Under the pieces are notes generated by a model that saw nothing but the letters and a program-made list of their open reading frames with translations, ran no database searches and had not been told where the DNA came from. This document shows positions 1 through 8,948 of a stretch of DNA of 32,777 bases, piece by piece. The stretch is taken from contig NZ_JACDCU010000007.1 of NCBI RefSeq assembly GCF_013817365.1, positions 1 through 32,777 of the forward strand, read 5' to 3'. A program made the position numbers and the translations under genes. Source of the stretch: Methylibium sp. Its GTDB lineage: Bacteria; Pseudomonadota; Gammaproteobacteria; Burkholderiales; Burkholderiaceae_C. Position 1 is the stretch's first letter, and the number at the start of each line of letters is the position of its first letter.

Positions 1-1
1 G

Positions 2-226
2 GACAAGGCGATCAAGGAAGGCATCACGCCGCTGGAATACATGCTGAAGATCATGCGCACAGAGCCTGAGCCCGGGCTTGATGCGCGCGACCTCATCTCA
101 GCCTGCACGCTGCGCTTCGAGGCCGCGAAAGCCGCTGCGCCGTACATCCATCCGCGGCTGGCGGCCATCGAGCACTCGGGCGGCATCGACACCACGCCGC
201 AGCTGAACATCACGCTCAATAGATGA
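2..226 (+). CDS. Terminase small subunit-like protein, C-terminal part (5' truncated by the window)
   Basis: Frame open from nt 2: DKAIKEGITPLEYMLKIMRTEPEPG...RFEAAKAAAPYIHPRLAAIEHSGG; 4-nt ATGA overlap with TerL. Confidence 0.65.
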   Translation, partial: DKAIKEGITPLEYMLKIMRTEPEPGLDARDLISACTLRFEAAKAAAPYIHPRLAAIEHSGGIDTTPQLNITLNR

Positions 227-1665
227 GCATCGACCTCGAACTGCACCCGAAGCAGACGGTTGCCTTCGAGACGCAGGCGACCGAGATTCTGTACGGCGGG
301 GCTGCGGGGGGTGGGAAGTCGCACCTGATGCGCGTCTGTGCCGTGGCCTGGTGCATCGCTGTGCCCGGGCTGCAGGTGTACCTTTTCCGCAGGACGCACC
401 CTGACCTGTGGAAGAACCACATGGAAGGCCCGTCATCGTTCCCCTCGCTGCTGGCTGACTGGATGGCCTCCGGCTTTGTGCGCGTCAACCTGTCCGACGG
501 TCAGGTGATCTTCGGCAACGGCAGCAAGATTCATTTGTGCCACTGCCAGCACGCCAAGGATGTCTTGCGCTACCAGGGCGCGGAAATCCACGTGCTGATG
601 ATCGACGAGCTCACCCACTTCCCGGAGTCGGTGTACCGCTTCCTGCGGGGTCGGTGTCGTCTCGGTGCGATGAAGTTGCCCGAGAAGTGGGCCGGCTACT
701 TCCCGCGCATCCTCAACGGGGCGAATCCAGGTGGCGAGGGCCACCACTGGGTCAAGGCGTCGTTCATCGACAACGCCGTGCCGCTATCGATCCGGCCGAT
801 GGAGCCGAAAGACGGTGGGATGCAGCGCCAGTACATTCCAGCCCGGCTGGACGATAACCCGACGATGGATGCCGACTACGGCGACAAGTTGTCCGGCCTC
901 GGCAATGAATCGCTTGTGAGGGCGATGCTCGAAGGTGATTGGGACATCGTCGCCGGCGCTTACTTCACCGAGTTCATGCGCGACCGGCATGTGGTCAAGC
1001 CCTTCACCATCCCGTCGCACTGGACGCGATATCGCTGCTTCGACTGGGGCTCAGCGAAGCCCTTCGCCTGCTACTGGATTGCCGTGTCGGACGGTGAGAT
1101 GCCGCAGTACCCGCGCGGTGCACTGATCTATTACCGCGAGTATTACGGCATGCGGGAAGTGGTCAACACCGGCTTGAAGCTCCCAGCGGACAAGGTGGCG
1201 CAGGAGATCAAGCGGCGCGACCGGGGCGACACGACCGGGCCTGGGGGTTGGGGCGTGGCTGACCCCTCCATCTTCACGGTGGACGGCGGCGAGAGCATCG
1301 CCGAGACGATGCGCAAGCAGGGCGTGACGTGGCGCAGGGCGGACAACAAGCGAATTCCGGGCTGGGAGCAGATGCGCATCCGGCTCGATGGGGACGGCGA
1401 CAACAAGCCGATGATCTTTTTCTTCGAGACGTGCGTTCACCTGATCCGCACGCTGCCTGCCTTGCAGCACGACGAACACAAGCCCGAGGACGTGGACACG
1501 AACAACGAGGACCACGCCCCGGATGCGGCGCGGTACGGCTGCATGGCCCGGCCGATCGTTCGCGGCGCCCCGAAGGCCAGACCTTCCGATCCAAGCCCGG
1601 GCTCGATCGAATGGCTGCTCAAGCGCACCGCTCAGGAAAAGGAGCGCAGCCAGTACCGAGGCTGA
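223..1665 (+). CDS. terL: Terminase large subunit (ATPase/nuclease)
   Basis: 480 aa; Walker A-like YGGAAGGGKSHLMR, Walker B-like VLMIDELTHFPE; C-terminal D-rich nuclease-like segment; position before portal. Confidence 0.9.
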   Translation: MSIDLELHPKQTVAFETQATEILYGGAAGGGKSHLMRVCAVAWCIAVPGLQVYLFRRTHPDLWKNHMEGPSSFPSLLADWMASGFVRVNLSDGQVIFGNGSKIHLCHCQHAKDVLRYQGAEIHVLMIDELTHFPESVYRFLRGRCRLGAMKLPEKWAGYFPRILNGANPGGEGHHWVKASFIDNAVPLSIRPMEPKDGGMQRQYIPARLDDNPTMDADYGDKLSGLGNESLVRAMLEGDWDIVAGAYFTEFMRDRHVVKPFTIPSHWTRYRCFDWGSAKPFACYWIAVSDGEMPQYPRGALIYYREYYGMREVVNTGLKLPADKVAQEIKRRDRGDTTGPGGWGVADPSIFTVDGGESIAETMRKQGVTWRRADNKRIPGWEQMRIRLDGDGDNKPMIFFFETCVHLIRTLPALQHDEHKPEDVDTNNEDHAPDAARYGCMARPIVRGAPKARPSDPSPGSIEWLLKRTAQEKERSQYRG

Positions 1666-1693
1666 CTGGCCTCTTTATGAAGGAGATGACGAA

Positions 1694-1879
1694 ATGACAG
1701 ACACCCGTAGGTATTGGCCCATGATCCACTGGATTCGGGAGATGTTCGGCTTGGCGGCACCCCGCACCCATTGCCGGTGTTGCCGTAGACCCTTCGATGA
1801 AGTTTGGAAAAGCCACGGCCTCGTCCCGTTCGGCAGCGGGTTCTGCGCGTCTTGCGTATCAGCGATCCTGCGCAAGTAG
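1694..1879 (+). CDS. Small Cys-rich (zinc-ribbon-like) protein
   Basis: ATG at 1694 within ORF 1523..1879, preceded by AGGAGATGACGAA; CRCCRRPF...GFCASC, two CxxC pairs. Confidence 0.55.
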   Translation: MTDTRRYWPMIHWIREMFGLAAPRTHCRCCRRPFDEVWKSHGLVPFGSGFCASCVSAILRK

Positions 1880-1885
1880 CTGTGT

Positions 1886-1939
1886 TGACATCGCATGGAA
1901 GGCCCTCCGCGGCAATAGCCTGCTCCCGTTTCTCAACGG
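1886..1939 (+). promoter_or_regulatory. Recurrent intergenic motif, copy 1 (TGACATCGCATGGAA 1886-1900) plus hairpin CCGTT-TCTC-AACGG (1926-1939)
   Basis: Exact 15-mer shared with copy 2; located between CDS 1694..1879 and 1952..2254. Confidence 0.6.
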
Positions 1940-1951
1940 AAAAGGCTCACC

Positions 1952-2254
1952 ATGCGTCAACTCGATCTCGGCACGCTCGCGGCGGTTGCCGTCGGCACTT
2001 CGTTCTCCACCCAGGGCGCGGGCTTCCTGCCGGGTGAACTGGCTGTCGCTCGCATCTTCTCGCCCGGCGGCGCGTTCGCCGGCTCGGCGAAGATTCAGAC
2101 CTCGCCTGATGGCACGACCTGGACCGATGCCGGCGTTGCCGTCACGGGCGGAACGGACAGCTTCACGGTGACGCTGTCTGGCTTTGCTCGCCTGAACTGC
2201 ACCGCCCGCACGGCGGGTTCGGTCAAGGCTGTGCTCGAAAATAGCATCGGCTGA
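1952..2254 (+). CDS. Small structural/decoration-like protein
   Basis: 100 aa, beta-rich (FAGSAKIQTSPDGTTWTDAGVAVTGGTDSFTVTLSG); between TerL and portal. Confidence 0.6.
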   Translation: MRQLDLGTLAAVAVGTSFSTQGAGFLPGELAVARIFSPGGAFAGSAKIQTSPDGTTWTDAGVAVTGGTDSFTVTLSGFARLNCTARTAGSVKAVLENSIG

Positions 2255-2255
2255 C

Positions 2256-4577
2256 GTGGATGAGGCCCAAAGCGCCCCGGTAGACGAACAGCAGACGGCG
2301 CAAGCCGAGCGGTTCAAGAAGCGCCTGAAGTACTTCGGCGGGCTCCACAAGGAGCACGTCAAGCGCTGGGAGCGCAACCGCAAGCACGTCAACGGGGAAA
2401 GCGGCGAGGACGGCGGACAGGGCCTCGTTCGCGTGAACCTGATCGCCTCGGTCGTCAACACGATCCAGCCGAACATCTACGCCAAGGCGCCCGAGGTCTC
2501 CGTTCAACCGGAGGAGCGCGTCAATCAAGAGTCGTATGAGCCCGTCGTCCAGGACTTCTCCAAGACACTGGAGATGGTGCTCAACCGCTACGCGGTCCGT
2601 GGCGGGATGCTCAAGGCACGAGGCAAGGAGGCCGTTCGCGCTTCCTTGACCTGTACGACGGGGTGGACCAAGGTTATCTACCAAAAGGAAAAGCGCGAAG
2701 ACCCGCTGATCCGCAACCGCATCAACGACGCCCAGGACAACATCCTGCGCGTCGAGCAGTTGCTCAAGCAGACCGAGGACGAGGGCAAGTGCACGGAGTA
2801 CCAGTGCAACATGGCCGAGTTGAAGCAGCAGATCGCTGCGATGCAGGGGCAGGTCGAGGTGCTTGTCTCCGAGGGTCTGGTGATCGACAACGTCCAGCCC
2901 GAGCACATGCTTATCCTCGATGCGTCGATCAAGACAATCGACGAGTACGCCCAGGCATCGGCCATTGCGCACGGCGTCTACATGACGGTCGGGGCCTACA
3001 AGACGCAGTTCGGCAAGGCCCCCCCGAACAAGGCCACCCGCTACAGTGAGCGTGACGATGAGGAAGACCGCTCGAAGGTCGGTATGGACGCCGATGACGA
3101 GCTCGTCCTTGTTTGGGAAATCTGGTCGAAGGACGACCTGACCGTCTACACCCAATGCGCCGGGGCGTCGGAGTTCTGCCGCGCGCCTTACCAGCCCAAG
3201 ACGCTGGGGCAACAGTGGTATCCGTTCTTCCCCTTGCAACTGTGGCGCGTCAACGGCTATCTCTACGCCCGTGCCCTGGTGGATAACCTCATCGAACTGG
3301 TTGATGAGTACAACACCCGCCGGACGGTGGCGGCCGAGCACCGGCGCAAGAACATGCCGGTTCGGCTTATCAACAAGGCCGCCAGCATCACCGACGAGGA
3401 CATATCGCGGATCAACTCGCGCAGCGCGAGCACCGACCTGATCGGCCTGGAAGCCGACCCGGCCAACCCGCTGCAGAACCAACTCGGCAGCCTGCCCGAG
3501 ATTCCGTACAACCGGGATATGTACGACACCTCCGACATCCTGAGGGACGTGGAGATGGTGTCGGGGGCTCAGGACGCCTCACGCGGGGGCGTCAGTGCCG
3601 CCAAGACCGCCACCGAGGCGGAAATCATGGCGATGGGCATGCAGTCGCGCACCGCCGAACAACTCGACTCGATCGAGGACTGGCTGACCGCCATCCTGTC
3701 GTACTGCGCCCAACTGCTGCTGCAGAACCTGACGCAAGAGATGGTCAAGGCCAAGTTCGGTGAGGACGCTGTGTGGCCCGAACTGAGCAAGAAGGAATTG
3801 TTCGAACAGGTCATGGTGCAGATTCGGGCAGGGTCCACGGCCAAGCCCAACAAGATGCGCGAGCGCGACCAGTGGCTGCAGTTCCTGCCGCAGATGCAGG
3901 AGGCGGTCATGCGCATCAGCGAGCTGCAGGCCAATGGCCAGGTCGATCTCGCCGACTCCCTCATCAAACTGCTCGACGAGACCCTGCGCCGCTTCGACGA
4001 ACGCATGAGCATCGAGGAATTCGTCCCCGGCTCGAAGGACGAAGAGGGCCGGCCGAACATGAACCAGATGTTGCAGGTTGCGCAGCAGAAGATCCAGGAG
4101 TTGACCCAGGAAGCCGAAGCTGCCCTCGAACAGCAGCAGGCCGAGGTTGCCAAGCGCGAAGAGGCTGCCACCCAGCGCGAGACGGCGCTCAGCATCAAGG
4201 AAATCAGCTTCAAGGCCGATGAGGACGTGGCCCGGATTCGCAAGCAGTACGAGGACGCCCTGCGTGGTGTGGATGACGAGCGCACACAGCTTCAGTTCGA
4301 GCAGCAGACCTTCGAGATGGCCAAGGCCGAGCAGCAGACGCAACAAGCGCTGCAGGCTGAGGCGTTGAAGATCGAGCAGGCTGGGCAGGCGTTGCAGGCT
4401 GAGGCTGGGGCTGAGGCAGAGCCGGACACCGGCGCACTGCAGGAAGTTCTCGCCGCGCAGCAGCAGCTTGCCGACCAACTCGTGCAGATCATCAAAACCG
4501 TCAACGCGCCCCGAGTGCTCGTGCGCGACGACATGGGCCGACCCATCAAGAGCATCGTTGAACAGGACTCACCATGA
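2256..4577 (+). CDS. Portal protein (podovirus type)
   Basis: 773 aa, GTG start, position after TerL, Q/E-rich coiled-coil C-terminus; GLVRVNLIASVVNTIQPNIYAKAPEVSVQP. Confidence 0.8.
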   Translation: MDEAQSAPVDEQQTAQAERFKKRLKYFGGLHKEHVKRWERNRKHVNGESGEDGGQGLVRVNLIASVVNTIQPNIYAKAPEVSVQPEERVNQESYEPVVQDFSKTLEMVLNRYAVRGGMLKARGKEAVRASLTCTTGWTKVIYQKEKREDPLIRNRINDAQDNILRVEQLLKQTEDEGKCTEYQCNMAELKQQIAAMQGQVEVLVSEGLVIDNVQPEHMLILDASIKTIDEYAQASAIAHGVYMTVGAYKTQFGKAPPNKATRYSERDDEEDRSKVGMDADDELVLVWEIWSKDDLTVYTQCAGASEFCRAPYQPKTLGQQWYPFFPLQLWRVNGYLYARALVDNLIELVDEYNTRRTVAAEHRRKNMPVRLINKAASITDEDISRINSRSASTDLIGLEADPANPLQNQLGSLPEIPYNRDMYDTSDILRDVEMVSGAQDASRGGVSAAKTATEAEIMAMGMQSRTAEQLDSIEDWLTAILSYCAQLLLQNLTQEMVKAKFGEDAVWPELSKKELFEQVMVQIRAGSTAKPNKMRERDQWLQFLPQMQEAVMRISELQANGQVDLADSLIKLLDETLRRFDERMSIEEFVPGSKDEEGRPNMNQMLQVAQQKIQELTQEAEAALEQQQAEVAKREEAATQRETALSIKEISFKADEDVARIRKQYEDALRGVDDERTQLQFEQQTFEMAKAEQQTQQALQAEALKIEQAGQALQAEAGAEAEPDTGALQEVLAAQQQLADQLVQIIKTVNAPRVLVRDDMGRPIKSIVEQDSP

Positions 4578-5011
4578 GCAAGACAAACACCCTCGAAACG
4601 CAGTGGCTGCTGCTGCTGCTGAACAACACGCCCATTACCCTGATCGGTGACGCGGCGGGCATCCTCGGTTCAGCCGCGGCGGGCTCCTTGTACCTCTCGG
4701 GCCACACGGCCGACCCTGGAGAGGCGGGCGACCAGACCACGAGCGAGATCGCGTACACGAGCTACGCCCGCGTGGCGGTGGCGCGCACGACCAGCGGCTT
4801 CACGGTGAGCGGCAATGCCGGCTCGCTCGTGGCGAACACGAACTTCCCGGCCGGCACAGGCGGCACCGGCACGATGACGCATGTGGGCATCGGCACCTCG
4901 GCCAGTGGCGCCGGCAAGCTGCTCCTGAAAGGCGCCATCACCCCGAACATCGTCTGCGGAAACGGCATCACGCCGACCGTGCAGGCCGGCACCGTGGTGA
5001 CGGAGGATTGA
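4574..5011 (+). CDS. Phage structural/decoration-like protein
   Basis: 145 aa; 4-nt ATGA overlap with portal; AGSLYLSGHTADPGEAGDQTTSEIAYTSYARVAVART. Confidence 0.65.
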   Translation: MSKTNTLETQWLLLLLNNTPITLIGDAAGILGSAAAGSLYLSGHTADPGEAGDQTTSEIAYTSYARVAVARTTSGFTVSGNAGSLVANTNFPAGTGGTGTMTHVGIGTSASGAGKLLLKGAITPNIVCGNGITPTVQAGTVVTED

Positions 5012-5385
5012 TGAAGCACCTGCTCGCCTTCGCGCTCGCCTGTCTCGCCGTCGCCGCGCAGGCCGCGCCCACGCTCAGCGCCGACCCGTACCCGTCCACC
5101 GGCCCGCAGCCGACATCGGTGACGCTGACCGTCAACGGCTCACCGGGCCCGGCCTGCACGCTGGTCGCTGGCACGGGGGGCTCTCTCACACCGCGCTGTG
5201 ATTTGGCGGCCCTTGCGGTGCCTGGCACCTACACGCTAGTGATGACGGCGGTTACGACGGGCGGCTGCACACAACCGACCTCACCGGCCACATGCACGCA
5301 AGCGGGGTCGGCGTCGTCTGTCCCTTTCTCGTTGTCGCTGCAAGGGGCAAGTGCTACGCGCCCGGTGGTTCGCGTCGCGCCGTAA
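5011..5385 (+). CDS. Signal-peptide-bearing hypothetical protein
   Basis: MKHLLAFALACLAVAAQAAPT Sec-like signal; overlaps upstream stop. Confidence 0.55.
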   Translation: MKHLLAFALACLAVAAQAAPTLSADPYPSTGPQPTSVTLTVNGSPGPACTLVAGTGGSLTPRCDLAALAVPGTYTLVMTAVTTGGCTQPTSPATCTQAGSASSVPFSLSLQGASATRPVVRVAP

Positions 5386-5432
5386 CTTGCCCGGACACCT
5401 TCACCAGCAGCGCGATCCCGACGACAGCACCC

Positions 5433-6092
5433 ATGGCCGCCTTCCGCAGCATTGCCTCGATCAACTACGCGCAACGCGCGAACGCGAGCGTCAGTGTGCC
5501 GTCCGGCGTCGTCGATGGGGACGTGCTGCTGCTGGCCTTCCTGACGGGGCGCGCGAGCAGCGCACTGGACGCAACAGCGCCGGCAGGCTGGACACTCGTG
5601 AGCGGGTTTCCGACAACGTCCAACGATGCAGGGAATTTCTTCGTCAGGACGTGGCTGTACTCGCGGGTCGCTAACTCCGAGCCTGCCAGCTACAGCTTCT
5701 CTCACGCGACTGTTGCCACCGAGGGCGTGATGGTTGCTGTGTCGGGCGGGTCGGCCACGGCGCCCGTCGCTACGATCAACACAGGCACCGGCTCCACCGT
5801 CACCGCCACGGGACTGACGGCTGGTTCTGGTGCGTATATCGGATTCATTGGCCGCGGATGGGACTTCTACGGCTCATCCGCTGCGCCAACCCAAACACCG
5901 CCCACGCTCACCGAACGGCGCGACCCCACGGACGGCTTGATCTATGTCGCCGACGGAACGCTGACCGATGCTGGGGCAACGGGTAACAAAACCCACACCA
6001 ACGGCAACACGGGCGCCTTTCCCTGGGCCGGGATTCTGGTGGCGGTCGAGCCCGATGTCCGCAAACAACTTTTGATGATGGGAGTGAACTGA
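5433..6092 (+). CDS. Beta-sandwich virion-associated protein
   Basis: ATG 5433 within ORF 5292..6092; MAAFRSIASINYAQRANASVSVPSGVVDGDVLLLAFLTG. Confidence 0.6.
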   Translation: MAAFRSIASINYAQRANASVSVPSGVVDGDVLLLAFLTGRASSALDATAPAGWTLVSGFPTTSNDAGNFFVRTWLYSRVANSEPASYSFSHATVATEGVMVAVSGGSATAPVATINTGTGSTVTATGLTAGSGAYIGFIGRGWDFYGSSAAPTQTPPTLTERRDPTDGLIYVADGTLTDAGATGNKTHTNGNTGAFPWAGILVAVEPDVRKQLLMMGVN

Positions 6093-6093
6093 C

Positions 6094-6390
6094 ATGGCGA
6101 CTTACGTTGAACTGATGGAATGCCAGGCCGACGCTACCCTGCGCCAGCGCGTCGCGGCGGCGTGCGTGGTTGCGGCCGAGGCGATCCGGGTCGAACCCGG
6201 CGCGACGAACGATCACGCCAACCGCCTGCTGTGGGCGAAGAAAGTGTTCGCCTCGCCGACGATTGCTGCCGACAGCATGGTGTGGGCGGTTCTCGCGCAG
6301 AACAAGGCGGCCACCAAGGCGCAGATTCTCTCGGCCACCGACGCGTCGCTGCAGACCGCCGTTGACGCCGCGGTCGCGGTGTTCGTCTAA
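6094..6390 (+). CDS. Conserved small phage protein
   Basis: 98 aa; TLRQRVAAACVVAAEAIRVE...HANRLLWAKKVFASP. Confidence 0.6.
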   Translation: MATYVELMECQADATLRQRVAAACVVAAEAIRVEPGATNDHANRLLWAKKVFASPTIAADSMVWAVLAQNKAATKAQILSATDASLQTAVDAAVAVFV

Positions 6391-6398
6391 GGGTAGTC

Positions 6399-6863
6399 AT
6401 GGCCGACAACGTCACCCTCAATGCAGGCACCGGCGGCGACACGGCCGCGGCTGATGATGTCGGCGGCGTCAAGTTCCAGCGCGTGAAGATCAGCGTCGGC
6501 GCCGATGGCACCGCGCAGGACAACTGGACGCCCTCGCGGCTCATCTCGGCGGCCACGACCAACGCCACCAGTGTGAAGGCATCGGCGGGGGCGCTCGGCT
6601 TTATCTACGCGGTGAACCTGAACGCCGCGGTGCGCTACTTGAAGCTTTACAACAAGGCCAGCGCGCCGACGGTAGGCACCGACACGCCGGTGGCCACGCT
6701 GCCGATCCCGGCGAGCACGACGGGCGCGGGATTCACGCTGGCGATCCCCGGCGGGCTGGCCTTCACGACCGGCATTGCCTACGCGGTGACCACGGGCGCG
6801 GCCGACTCCAACACCGCTGCCGTGGCGGCGAGCGAGATTTTCCTGCTGCTCGGCTACGCCTGA
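6399..6863 (+). CDS. Decoration/structural protein
   Basis: 154 aa beta-rich; MADNVTLNAGTGGDTAAADDVGGVKFQRVKISVG. Confidence 0.6.
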   Translation: MADNVTLNAGTGGDTAAADDVGGVKFQRVKISVGADGTAQDNWTPSRLISAATTNATSVKASAGALGFIYAVNLNAAVRYLKLYNKASAPTVGTDTPVATLPIPASTTGAGFTLAIPGGLAFTTGIAYAVTTGAADSNTAAVAASEIFLLLGYA

Positions 6864-6881
6864 TCCGGTGAAGGCGCAGCC

Positions 6882-7784
6882 GTGCTGCTGATCCTCCAGA
6901 ACAACCTCGGCGCCGCCGCTGCCAGCGCGGTCGCGGTAGCGGCGGGGGCGTCAACGGTCGCTTTTGTCGGGGCGTCGCGCACCGAGGCAGTGATGCAGGC
7001 GAGCGCAGGCGTGGCGAGCGTCTCCTTCACGGGGGCTTCGCGTGCGCAGACGACACTAACGCCGACAGCCGGCGTGGCGAGCGTTGCGTTCGCCGGAGCA
7101 AGCGGCACCGGCTCGACCCTCGGCGTATCGGCCGGCTCTGCCTCGGTCGCGTTCACGGGCGCCAGCCGCGCTGCCGCAGACGTGGCGAGCGCAAGCGGGT
7201 CAACGACGCTCGCCTTTGCCGGCGCATCGAGCGCGGCCGCAGCCCTGACGCCGGCCGCAGGCTCATCGGTTGTCTCGTTCTCAGGCGAGTCGTTGTTGGG
7301 CAGCGCCATGACACCGGGCGCAGGCTCGTCGGTCGTTGCGTTCAGCGGCGCCTCCAACGCTGCTGGGGCACTCACCCCCACCCTAGGTCTGTCGAGTGTG
7401 TCGTTCGCCTCGCCGAGCGACTCCCCTTTCTCGCCTGCTGCCCCTGTCTCCCGCCGCGCCAGCCCCATGTGGGCACGGCAAGAGGAAGAGCCAGAACACA
7501 GTGAGGCGCCGAGCGCAGATGCCGCCCCGCTACTGGACGCCAGCGCCCGCCAGAGCCCGCTCGCATCCAAGCCGCCCAGCGCTGTGGCCGAGCAGATGCG
7601 CGCGCTCGCCGAGCAGGCCGGCCAGATCGAGCAGCAAGCCCGCGCTCAGTCCGCCCGCTTCCTCGGTGACATGAAGGCGTTCGATCGCCCGCTCTACGCC
7701 CCATTGCGCAGCGAGTTGCCGCCCGAAAGCTTCTCCCTCCCGGATTGGGACGACGAAGAGGAAAGCGCGCTGCTGCTGCTGTGA
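6882..7784 (+). CDS. Repeat-containing virion-associated protein with 21-aa tandem repeats and acidic C-terminus
   Basis: 300 aa, GTG start; about 7.5 copies of (x)AGxxSVxFxGASxxxxxLxP; ends SLPDWDDEEESALLLL. Confidence 0.6.
   Translation: MLLILQNNLGAAAASAVAVAAGASTVAFVGASRTEAVMQASAGVASVSFTGASRAQTTLTPTAGVASVAFAGASGTGSTLGVSAGSASVAFTGASRAAADVASASGSTTLAFAGASSAAAALTPAAGSSVVSFSGESLLGSAMTPGAGSSVVAFSGASNAAGALTPTLGLSSVSFASPSDSPFSPAAPVSRRASPMWARQEEEPEHSEAPSADAAPLLDASARQSPLASKPPSAVAEQMRALAEQAGQIEQQARAQSARFLGDMKAFDRPLYAPLRSELPPESFSLPDWDDEEESALLLL
6939..7421 (+). repeat. About 7.5 copies of a 63-nt / 21-aa tandem repeat
   Basis: Aligned units: SAGVASVSFTGASRAQTTLTP / TAGVASVAFAGASGTGSTLGV / SAGSASVAFTGASRAAADVAS / ASGSTTLAFAGASSAAAALTP / AAGSSVVSFSGESLLGSAMTP / GAGSSVVAFSGASNAAGALTP. 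Confidence 0.85.
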
Positions 7785-7795
7785 ATTGCTACGTG

Positions 7796-7843
7796 TGACA
7801 TCGCATGGAAACCATGCCCGCTCTCTACCGTGCCGATACGGTA
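7796..7843 (+). promoter_or_regulatory. Recurrent motif, copy 2 (TGACATCGCATGGAA 7796-7810) plus hairpin TACCGT-GCCGAT-ACGGTA (7826-7843)
   Basis: Between CDS 6882..7784 and the scaffold gene; identical 15-mer to copy 1. Confidence 0.6.
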
Positions 7844-7859
7844 ACCACGAGAGACGGCA

Positions 7860-8837
7860 TTGGACGACGAGGAACTCGAAGTAGCGGAGCCCTCCCTGCA
7901 AGAGCAGGTTGAGGAAGCGATCGGCCTGACTGACGGCGAGTCGGCAGAGCCCGATGTCGTCGAGCCCGAGGTTGCCACTGAGGCAGCCCCCGAGGCCACC
8001 GCGGAAGCCAAGGTCGAGCCCAAGCCCGAGCCCAAGCCTACCGACGAGCTTTACGCACCGCTGCCCGAGCACAACCCGCGCAAGACGCACGAGCGCTTCG
8101 CCAAGCTGGTGGAGGGCCACAAGACGGTCTCCACCGAGCGCGATCAGGTCGTCGGCGAGCGCGACGGGCTGCGCCAGAAGGTGCAGGAGCACGAGCAGGG
8201 CTGGAAGACGTTTCAGGACATGGGGTTCGCCTCTGAGGAGTCGGTAGCAGACCTCGTGCAGTTCAGCCAGTACCGCAACGCCCTGAACTCCGGCAACTTC
8301 GACGCCGCCGCGGCTGTGCTGCAAGAGCAGGCCCGCCAACTCTCCCTGTTGTCGGGGCGTCGCATCGACGTGAACCCGCTGGCCGGCTACCCGGACCTCA
8401 ACGAGCGCCACCAGTCCGGCGGGCTCGACGAGGCCACGGCAATGGAGTTGGCTCGCGCCCGGCACACGCAGGGCCTGCAGCAGCAGTACTCGCAGCGCCA
8501 GGCACAGCAGCAGGAGCACATCGCCACGCAAAGCGGCGCCATTCACTCCGCCGCGCGAGAAGTGGATGCCGTGGTCTCCGATCTGATGAAAGACCCGGAC
8601 TACGCCAAGGTCGAGCCCGAACTGCTCAAGCAGTTGGAGGGCATCAAGACCGGCTATCCCCCGCACATGTGGCCGCGCGAAGTCAAGCGCGCCTACGACA
8701 CCGAAGCACGTTTCCTGCGCCATCAGGCGCAATCCCAGCCCCTGCCGACACCCCTGCGTGGGAACGGCCATTCCGGCGGATTGCCCGCGCCCAAGTCAAT
8801 GGGCGACGCGGTCCTTCAGTCGATGGGGCTGATGTGA
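7860..8837 (+). CDS. Scaffolding-like protein
   Basis: 325 aa, acidic and helical, immediately upstream of the major capsid gene; TTG start. Confidence 0.65.
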   Translation: MDDEELEVAEPSLQEQVEEAIGLTDGESAEPDVVEPEVATEAAPEATAEAKVEPKPEPKPTDELYAPLPEHNPRKTHERFAKLVEGHKTVSTERDQVVGERDGLRQKVQEHEQGWKTFQDMGFASEESVADLVQFSQYRNALNSGNFDAAAAVLQEQARQLSLLSGRRIDVNPLAGYPDLNERHQSGGLDEATAMELARARHTQGLQQQYSQRQAQQQEHIATQSGAIHSAAREVDAVVSDLMKDPDYAKVEPELLKQLEGIKTGYPPHMWPREVKRAYDTEARFLRHQAQSQPLPTPLRGNGHSGGLPAPKSMGDAVLQSMGLM

Positions 8838-8948
8838 GGGCTGTATGCGGAGTTCGCCACCGCGGCTGTCATTCGGGGCTCGCCTCCCGGTTTGGGCTGT
8901 AACGCACGCGCTCGCCCGCGCATGTCCCTAACCAAATGAGGTAACCCA

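Noticed and set aside
1885-1913. TTGACA at copy 1 as a sigma70 -35 box
   Set aside because: Other copies do not keep TTGACA and no TATAAT-like hexamer lies about 17 nt downstream
2223-3482. Long antisense ORF (419 aa, - strand) under the portal gene
   Set aside because: Shadow ORF from GC-rich codon bias; sense strand has a coherent portal protein, no RBS or recognisable motif
4603-7785. CTG runs (4606-4620 and near 7770-7785)
   Set aside because: Short Leu codon runs in coding sequence; no evidence of function
7530-8771. 413-aa antisense ORF over the repeat and scaffold genes
   Set aside because: Same shadow-frame artefact; low-complexity L/R/V-rich product
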